From NCBI GenBank assembly GCA_015257445.1, contig JABZKE010000029.1:1-6528 (forward strand): a stretch of 6,528 bases of DNA, written 5' to 3'. This stretch comes from Nanosynbacter sp. GTDB taxonomy: Bacteria > Patescibacteriota > Saccharimonadia > Saccharimonadales > Saccharimonadaceae. Below the pieces are notes generated by a model. That model saw only the letters and a list, made by a program, of their open reading frames with translations, was not told the DNA's origin and did not search any database. The position numbers and the translations under genes were made by a program. Positions 1 through 4,177 of this stretch are shown piece by piece. The stretch's first letter is position 1; each line of letters opens with the position of its first letter.

Positions 1-23
1 GCATTAGTGTCATTGTTATTCAT
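1..23 (-). CDS. 5' end of a minus-strand gene, possibly a third member of the stalk-protein family (partial)
   Basis: Only eight residues are visible, MNNNDTNA, before the gene leaves the window. The ATG (complement of 21-23) is supported by a strong Shine-Dalgarno AAAAGGAG (complement of 31-38) at 7-nt spacing and by a good promoter further upstream. The peptide resembles the N-terminus of the minus-strand protein starting at 4030 (MNDTNFENNAEI): both contain NDTN, and GAC-ACT-AAT here matches GAT-ACT-AAT there. The bases before the ATG are also similar (ggttat versus agttatc). From this I infer a third paralogue, but eight Asn-rich residues are weak evidence. It is transcribed divergently from pnp. 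Confidence 0.5.
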
Positions 24-91
24 ATAACCACTCCTTTTCAAGGTACATTCCATGGCGCTGTAAATACATACGGGCCACAAGTAACAACTCT

Positions 92-120
92 ATTGTAACA
101 TAAACGACATAAAAATGCAA
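92..120 (-). promoter_or_regulatory. Sigma-70-type promoter of the left-edge gene
   Basis: Read on the minus strand, a -35 TTGCAT (115-120) is followed after exactly 17 nt by a -10 TACAAT (92-97). The -10 is preceded by TGt, an extended -10. Transcription would start near base 85, giving a leader of about 60 nt before the ATG at 23. The pattern is visible directly; activity is inferred. Confidence 0.6.
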
Positions 121-165
121 ATTTTACCCCTGGCAGGCTACCGAAGCACCCTAAAATCCGCCATT

Positions 166-176
166 TGTGCTATAAT
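166..176 (+). promoter_or_regulatory. Extended -10 promoter of pnp
   Basis: TGTGC followed by a consensus TATAAT (171-176) forms an extended -10 element. No convincing -35 lies 16-18 nt upstream (148-153 reads ACCCTA), which is common when the TGn motif is present. The predicted transcription start is about base 183, giving a leader of about 78 nt. The promoter also rules out the in-frame TTG at 165 as the pnp start, since that codon lies upstream of the -10. Confidence 0.65.
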
Positions 177-191
177 GGAATAGTTATAAGC

Positions 192-248
192 GGGAAGACG
201 GCGGATAAGTTTTCTGAAACCTTCAAAGCACTTATCTGGTGTTTTCCC
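192..248 (+). promoter_or_regulatory. Long pnp leader hairpin (probable autoregulatory RNase III-type stem)
   Basis: Bases 192-210 pair with 230-248: 15 Watson-Crick pairs, three G-U wobbles (197, 200, 203) and one mismatch (201/239), with no bulges. The helix continues inward past two mismatches (211/229, 214/226), with TGAA (215-218) closing on TTCA (222-225) over a 3-nt loop. The near-symmetry shows in translation too: the plus strand reads SGKTADKFSETFKALI and the minus strand reads SGKTPDKCFEGFRKLI across the same bases. In E. coli, the pnp leader forms a long stem cut by RNase III, after which PNPase represses its own message. The same arrangement here, between promoter and ribosome binding site, suggests equivalent control. 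No RNase III gene is in view. Confidence 0.75.
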
Positions 249-260
249 AGAAAGGAAAAT
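241..260 (+). promoter_or_regulatory. pnp ribosome binding site with a competing anti-Shine-Dalgarno hairpin
   Basis: AGAAAGGA (249-256) lies 4 nt before the ATG at 261 and decides the start. GTTTTCC (241-247) can pair with GGAAAAT (254-260) over the 6-nt loop CAGAAA, burying the Shine-Dalgarno. Those same bases form the base of the long leader hairpin, so the two structures exclude each other. Switching between them is inference. Confidence 0.5.
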
Positions 261-2426
261 ATGGATATTATCAACCCTACTGGCAAGCAAACCTTTAGCT
301 TGTCGAGAGATTTTTGTGGTAAGAAGCTCACGATTGAAGTAAATCGCGTCGGTTTTCGCACTACCAGCTCGGTTCTTGTTACCTACGGTGATACTGTGGT
401 GCTTGGTTCGGTGGTTGTCAGTGAAAAACCGGTGGTGCAAGATTTCTTCCCGCTCTCGATTGATTACGAAGAAAAGTTCTATGCCTCAGGTAAAATCTCT
501 AGTTCAAAGTTTATTAAGCGTGAAGGCAAACCAGCCGATGAAGCGATTCTGGTCGGCCGTCTAATCGATCGCCCAATTCGCCCTCTCTTCCCGAAAGGCT
601 ATCGCCAAGAAGTTCAGGTGGTTACTACCGTACTTTCGATGGACCCAAACTTCCGTCCAGATATGGTTGCGATGGTGGCTGCTTCTTCGGCTCTTTTGAA
701 TGCCGGCGTACCTTTTGACGGACCAATTGCCGGTGTACGTATCGGTCGCGTGAATGGTGAATTTAAGGCCTTCCTCAGCCCAGAAGAACGCGAAGCTTCT
801 GATCTTGATCTCGTAGTCGCTGTGAAAGATGATAAGGTGATGATGGTGGAAGCAGGTGCTAATGAGGTTTCCGAAACTGTAATTATCGATGCAATGCGTT
901 GGGCTGTCGAAATGGTCCAGCCAGCTCTCGAACTTCAAAAAGCCTTGAAAGCCGAATTAAACGTCGTCGAAAAGCCATTTGAACTAGCCTTACCAGATCC
1001 TGCTATTCAGGAAAAAGTTGATGCTTGGACTAAGGTTCATTTTGTCGGTGAAGACGGCAAGCTCGGCACCAAAATTCGTGGCAATGTTCTCGATCGTAGA
1101 CGCGCCGCTGATGAACTTCGCGCCGAAATGGATGCCGAATTTGCTCTCGAGCTTGGCCAAGGTGAAACCGATGAAGAAAAAATCGCCGATTATGAAGCCA
1201 ATCTGCAATCTGCTTATCATGATGCCTTTGAATTAGCTATTCATCACGAAGTCCGCCGCGCCATCGTCGAAGAATCAGTTCGCCCGGATGGTCGCAAATT
1301 GGATGAAGTTCGTCCACTCAGCTCGCAAGTTGGTATTTTGCCACGCGTGCACGGTTCCTCTCTCTTTACCCGCGGTCTTACTCAGGCCATGAATATTGTT
1401 ACTCTCGCTCCACTTTCCTATTCTCAGCTTGTCGATACCATGGAAGTTACCGATGGTACTCGTCGCTATATGCACCACTATAATGCACCAAGCTATACTG
1501 TCGGTGAAACTGGTCGTATTGGCGCCCCGGGTCGTCGTGAAATCGGCCACGGCTATCTCGCCGAACGTGCGCTTATTCCAGTGCTTCCAGATAAGGAAGA
1601 ATTTCCATATGCGATTCGTTCTGTTACCGAAATTATGTCTCAAAATGGTTCTACCTCAATGGCCGCTACCTGTTCTTCTTGTCTCGCACTTATGGATGCT
1701 GGTGTGCCAATCAAGCGCCCAGTCTCCGGTGTAGCTATGGGTTTGATGCTCGACGGTAAAACTCCACATGTCCTCACTGACCTTATGGACGCCGAAGACT
1801 TTGCCGGTGATATGGACTTCAAGGTTACCGGTACCGAGAATGGTATTACTGCTCTTCAGATGGATATGAAAGTCCACGGTCTGCCAGTTTCGATTCTCGA
1901 GCAGGCGATTAGCCAATCTCATACTGGCCGTATGTTTATCTTAGAGCATTTGAAATCTATTCTTCCTGCTCCACGCGCCAAGCTTTCGGATTATGCACCA
2001 CGTATTGAAAAATTAATGGTCAAGCAGGATAAAATCGGTGCTGTTATCGGTAAAGGTGGGGAAATGATTAATAAAATTACCTCCGAAACTGGTGCTCAAG
2101 TCGATATTGATGATTCTGGCTTAATTACGGTTTCCGGTACTGATGCTGCTAAAATCGAACGTGCCGTCGAATGGATCAAATCCCTCGTCGAAGAGCCAGA
2201 AGTTGGTAAAATTTACACTGGTAAGGTCGTCAATATTAAAGATTTTGGTGCCTTTGTTAATATCATGCCAGGTATCGATGGTATGCTACATATCTCCCAG
2301 ATTTCTGACAAGCACGTCGAAAAAGTCGAAGATGTCTTGAAGCTAGGTGATGAGGTAAAAGTTCGCCTCGAAGCTATCGACGACAAGGGTCGTCTCTCCC
2401 TCTCGATGAAGCGTGTCGAACAATAA
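261..2426 (+). CDS. pnp: Polynucleotide phosphorylase (PNPase)
   Basis: A 3'-to-5' exoribonuclease that phosphorolyses RNA to nucleoside diphosphates, working in cytoplasmic mRNA decay; the family is a trimeric ring. The 721-residue product has the full order: first RNase PH-like core (about 10-215, with FIKREGKPADE at 84-94 and LIDRPIRPLFP at 101-111), helical linker (about 240-325), second RNase PH-like core (about 330-560), KH domain (GKGG at 597-600) and S1 domain (about 646-716). Phosphate-site residues GSTS lie at 463-466. The catalytic acidic motif DFAGDMDFK gives D513, D519 and K521, matching E. coli D486, D492 and K494. Length is normal for the family. The start at 261 is preferred over an in-frame TTG at 165 because of the Shine-Dalgarno and because 165 precedes the promoter -10. 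One oddity: RGLTQ (371-375) where most relatives have RGETQ. No rpsO precedes it, unlike many bacteria; the gene stands alone between its own promoter and terminator. Confidence 0.97.
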   Translation: MDIINPTGKQTFSLSRDFCGKKLTIEVNRVGFRTTSSVLVTYGDTVVLGSVVVSEKPVVQDFFPLSIDYEEKFYASGKISSSKFIKREGKPADEAILVGRLIDRPIRPLFPKGYRQEVQVVTTVLSMDPNFRPDMVAMVAASSALLNAGVPFDGPIAGVRIGRVNGEFKAFLSPEEREASDLDLVVAVKDDKVMMVEAGANEVSETVIIDAMRWAVEMVQPALELQKALKAELNVVEKPFELALPDPAIQEKVDAWTKVHFVGEDGKLGTKIRGNVLDRRRAADELRAEMDAEFALELGQGETDEEKIADYEANLQSAYHDAFELAIHHEVRRAIVEESVRPDGRKLDEVRPLSSQVGILPRVHGSSLFTRGLTQAMNIVTLAPLSYSQLVDTMEVTDGTRRYMHHYNAPSYTVGETGRIGAPGRREIGHGYLAERALIPVLPDKEEFPYAIRSVTEIMSQNGSTSMAATCSSCLALMDAGVPIKRPVSGVAMGLMLDGKTPHVLTDLMDAEDFAGDMDFKVTGTENGITALQMDMKVHGLPVSILEQAISQSHTGRMFILEHLKSILPAPRAKLSDYAPRIEKLMVKQDKIGAVIGKGGEMINKITSETGAQVDIDDSGLITVSGTDAAKIERAVEWIKSLVEEPEVGKIYTGKVVNIKDFGAFVNIMPGIDGMLHISQISDKHVEKVEDVLKLGDEVKVRLEAIDDKGRLSLSMKRVEQ

Positions 2427-2434
2427 AGAGAATA

Positions 2435-2469
2435 AATAAAATAGCGCGGCTCGTCCGCGTTATTTTATT
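2435..2469 (+). terminator. Rho-independent terminator of pnp
   Basis: Starting 8 nt after the pnp stop, a 15-bp stem (2435-2449 with 2455-2469, one G-U pair) closes on the loop CTCGT. Its GC-rich top (GCGCGG/CCGCGT) is followed by TATTTTATTGTT. The AT-rich flank on the other side makes it plausibly bidirectional. Confidence 0.8.
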
Positions 2470-2511
2470 GTTAAGCATGTTCAATTGTTATAAAAATAAA
2501 ATTACGGCATG

Positions 2512-2539
2512 AAAAAGAGCCATTATTATGGCTCTTTTT
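2512..2539 (-). terminator. Terminator of the two-gene membrane-protein operon, probably bidirectional
   Basis: A 10-bp stem AAAAAGAGCC/GGCTCTTTTT (2512-2521 with 2530-2539) surrounds an AT-only loop, 7 nt beyond the stop of the minus-strand gene at 2547. The T-run is the 3' arm on both strands, so it could also back up pnp termination. Confidence 0.75.
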
Positions 2540-2546
2540 GTCTTTA

Positions 2547-3314
2547 TTAGATTTTTACAGTTTCATTCTTATCAGTAACACAGGTAAACGGTGTATTTTG
2601 TTCATAAATGGTGTTATATGTTAAATCATGAAAAATCGCTTTTTCTTCTTCTGTTAGTTTGCTGCATTCTGGAATCTGATTCCATGGTTGTAATATTTTC
2701 CATTCGCCAGAAGGAATAGCCTTATAGAAAGTAGCAGGACCAGCACTACCGATTCCAAGAGGCTCATCAAATACCATATAAGCACCATCCTCAGTGTTTC
2801 CGTCAAAGTGGCCTAATTTACTCAATGAGCCGCGAGCTACCAGGTATTGGCCATTATTGGAAGTTTGGATATCGGTAATTGAGGCTGTGTTAAATGTGTA
2901 TTGATATCTGTGCTTTGTAACTTCACTATAATACGGGGTAGTATCCATAGTTTCTTTTTTTAACTTCTCTTTAAAGATCTCCCAGTCTGCCTTAAAAGCC
3001 ATCGGCTTCACGATTTCTTTCACTGTCACATTGTCTTGCTTTACATCGGTGATTTTGGTCTGTGTCGCCTCTTCGTATTTTGCGATAGAGTCATTTGCAG
3101 ATTTTACCTTTTCCTTGGATTCCACAAGTTCTTCGTTTAGTTTTTTCGTATCTTTATTTTTTGAAGTGTAGACATAGGCTAGTGTAGCCATTGAAGCGAT
3201 CGTAGTAATAGCAAAACAGATTGCTAGAACTTTTGAGAGGCCTGAACCACTTTTCACTGGGGTTGGTTCGCTGTGAACGTAATTATTGCCTGCGTTGAAA
3301 TTATTTTCTTCCAT
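2547..3314 (-). CDS. Single-pass membrane protein with coiled-coil stalk and diverged C-terminal domain (paralogue A)
   Basis: I do not recognise this 255-residue protein. Visible parts: a polar N-terminus (1-27) containing VHSE, one hydrophobic segment (about 29-50), a Lys/Glu-rich stalk likely to be a coiled coil (about 51-85), a linker ending KPMA (103-106), then a domain of about 150 residues rich in Tyr, Gly and Thr with Cys217 (PECS) and Cys245 (FTC). There is no cleavable signal or clear lipobox, so the hydrophobic stretch is probably a signal anchor. An outside C-terminus fits the cysteine pair, but Lys52, 54, 57 and 58 just after the membrane segment make the topology uncertain. The ATG at 3314 has AAGGA 6 nt upstream. 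It starts 26 nt after the stop of paralogue B, so the two are probably one operon. Surface display is inference. Confidence 0.85.
   Translation of the reverse strand: MEENNFNAGNNYVHSEPTPVKSGSGLSKVLAICFAITTIASMATLAYVYTSKNKDTKKLNEELVESKEKVKSANDSIAKYEEATQTKITDVKQDNVTVKEIVKPMAFKADWEIFKEKLKKETMDTTPYYSEVTKHRYQYTFNTASITDIQTSNNGQYLVARGSLSKLGHFDGNTEDGAYMVFDEPLGIGSAGPATFYKAIPSGEWKILQPWNQIPECSKLTEEEKAIFHDLTYNTIYEQNTPFTCVTDKNETVKI
2997..3182 (-). repeat. Conserved stalk module, copy in paralogue A
   Basis: This encodes residues 45-106 (LAYVYT to KPMA) and matches 3713-3898 without gaps. Over the 61 codons I compared base by base (3000-3182), 33 differ, each by a single change at the third codon position; only one changes the amino acid (Asp/Glu). 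It is a homologous coding module, not a mobile repeat. Confidence 0.8.
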
Positions 3315-3340
3315 AATGTATCCTTCATTAATTTTATATT

Positions 3341-4030
3341 TTATAAATCTACGAACTTATCACCTTCGCGACAGACAAAACCATTCGCTTTAGACTGATC
3401 TTTTTCACCATGGAAGACTTCCCTGATTTTTTGTGGCATCATACTACATTCTTCAGGTGCATGTCCACCAAAGCCATAATTCCAAATCCCAGTGGAAATA
3501 TCTTGGTACCAGGCTTCATATGCTCCGCCCATTGATACTTTTTCGATATCCTGACCATGTTCATCTTTTTCGGTATAAATACCGGTTGCCTGTATTGCAG
3601 CAAATATGTACTTCCCGCTATTGCTTGTCCAGAAATTTCCGGATTTAATAATTGGAATAGTCCCGCGTTTAGCCTTATATGCATCTAGAAAATTATCAAA
3701 CTTAAGGTCTACCGCCATCGGCTTCACAATCTCTTTCACCGTCACATTATCTTGTTTTACGTCAGTGATTTTGGTCTGCGTAGCTTCCTCATACTTTGCG
3801 ATGGATTCATTTGCAGATTTCACTTTCTCTTTTGACTCTACGAGTTCTTCATTCAGCTTCTTGGTATCTTTATTCTTCGAGGTATAAACATAGGCTAGTC
3901 CACATCCTAAAGCTAAGGTAGTAATAGCAAAAAATATGGCCATAGCTTTCAATCCGCCATGACCCTGCGCTTTTGCTTCACTATGTACGGAATTTATCTC
4001 CGCATTATTCTCGAAATTAGTATCATTCAT
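3341..4030 (-). CDS. Single-pass membrane protein with coiled-coil stalk and diverged C-terminal domain (paralogue B)
   Basis: Unrecognised 229-residue protein, first gene of a probable operon with paralogue A. The two align without gaps over residues 1-106: VHSE at 15-18, a hydrophobic segment about 29-50, and a stalk from 45 to 106 that differs only at residue 75 (Glu here, Asp in A). Beyond KPMA the proteins diverge, though pieces remain: TSNxGxY (135-141 here, 151-157 in A), GAY, SG/TGxW, PEC/PEEC, FH, and a second Cys (Cys195 and Cys220 here). Start: the open frame extends to a TTG at 4138, but that lies inside the candidate promoter; the ATG at 4030 gives exact register with A and has AGGAGA upstream, at a rather long 12-nt spacing. 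Function unknown. A host- or surface-interacting role is a guess from architecture only. Confidence 0.85.
   Translation of the reverse strand: MNDTNFENNAEINSVHSEAKAQGHGGLKAMAIFFAITTLALGCGLAYVYTSKNKDTKKLNEELVESKEKVKSANESIAKYEEATQTKITDVKQDNVTVKEIVKPMAVDLKFDNFLDAYKAKRGTIPIIKSGNFWTSNSGKYIFAAIQATGIYTEKDEHGQDIEKVSMGGAYEAWYQDISTGIWNYGFGGHAPEECSMMPQKIREVFHGEKDQSKANGFVCREGDKFVDL
3713..3898 (-). repeat. Conserved stalk module, copy in paralogue B
   Basis: Counterpart of 2997-3182. Similarity drops sharply at both ends: the residues of the membrane segment just before it (AMAIFFAITT versus VLAICFAITT) and the head just after it differ substantially. Confidence 0.8.
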
Positions 4031-4109
4031 GATAACTTTTTCTCTCCTAAAAAATTTATTAATAATAGTGAAATAAAAATTATAAAAAATATAATCCTTT
4101 CTAATTATG

Positions 4110-4138
4110 TTTATATATGAGATTGTCAAAAAAAGCAA
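4110..4138 (-). promoter_or_regulatory. Candidate promoter of the membrane-protein operon
   Basis: On the minus strand, TTGCTT (4133-4138) is followed by a 17-nt spacer and TATAAA (4110-4115), giving a start near 4103 and a leader of about 72 nt. A consensus TTGACA (4124-4129) lies in the same stretch but has no good -10 at 16-18 nt. The region is so AT-rich that other -10-like hexamers occur, including TATAAT at 4079-4084, so the exact element is uncertain. Confidence 0.4.
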
Positions 4139-4171
4139 TAAAAAACAGGATTATTTCAGCATAATCCTGTT
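4139..4171 (-). terminator. ftsK: Rho-independent terminator of ftsK
   Basis: An 11-bp stem (4144-4154 with 4161-4171) starts 6 nt after the ftsK stop. On the minus strand it ends in six T (4145-4140), two of them inside the stem, then ATTGC and seven more T. It separates ftsK from the membrane-protein operon. Confidence 0.85.
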
Positions 4172-4177
4172 GTAATT

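Noticed and set aside
165..260. A 32-residue N-terminal extension of PNPase from a TTG at 165
   Set aside because: The TTG lies upstream of the consensus -10 (171-176), so it would not be in the transcript. The stretch encodes the leader hairpin, and the ATG at 261 has a good ribosome binding site.
138..440. Minus-strand open frame of 100 codons opposite the pnp start
   Set aside because: It overlaps the conserved PNPase N-terminus and is open partly because the leader is a palindrome; its likeness to the plus-strand peptide is a by-product of the inverted repeat.
3433..3887. Open frames in other phases across paralogue B (3433-3648 and 3606-3887 on plus, 3439-3684 on minus)
   Set aside because: They overlap the paralogue B frame, whose third-position-only divergence from paralogue A shows which frame is under selection.
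3896..3910. Lipobox-like ALGC in paralogue B (Cys43)
   Set aside because: The residue at -3 is Ala rather than the usual Leu, the N-terminal region before the hydrophobic core is long, and paralogue A has Ala at the equivalent position, so lipidation is unlikely.
4031..4138. A 36-residue N-terminal extension of paralogue B from a TTG at 4138
   Set aside because: That TTG is inside the candidate -35, the stretch is AT-rich with no Shine-Dalgarno for it, and the ATG at 4030 gives gap-free register with paralogue A.
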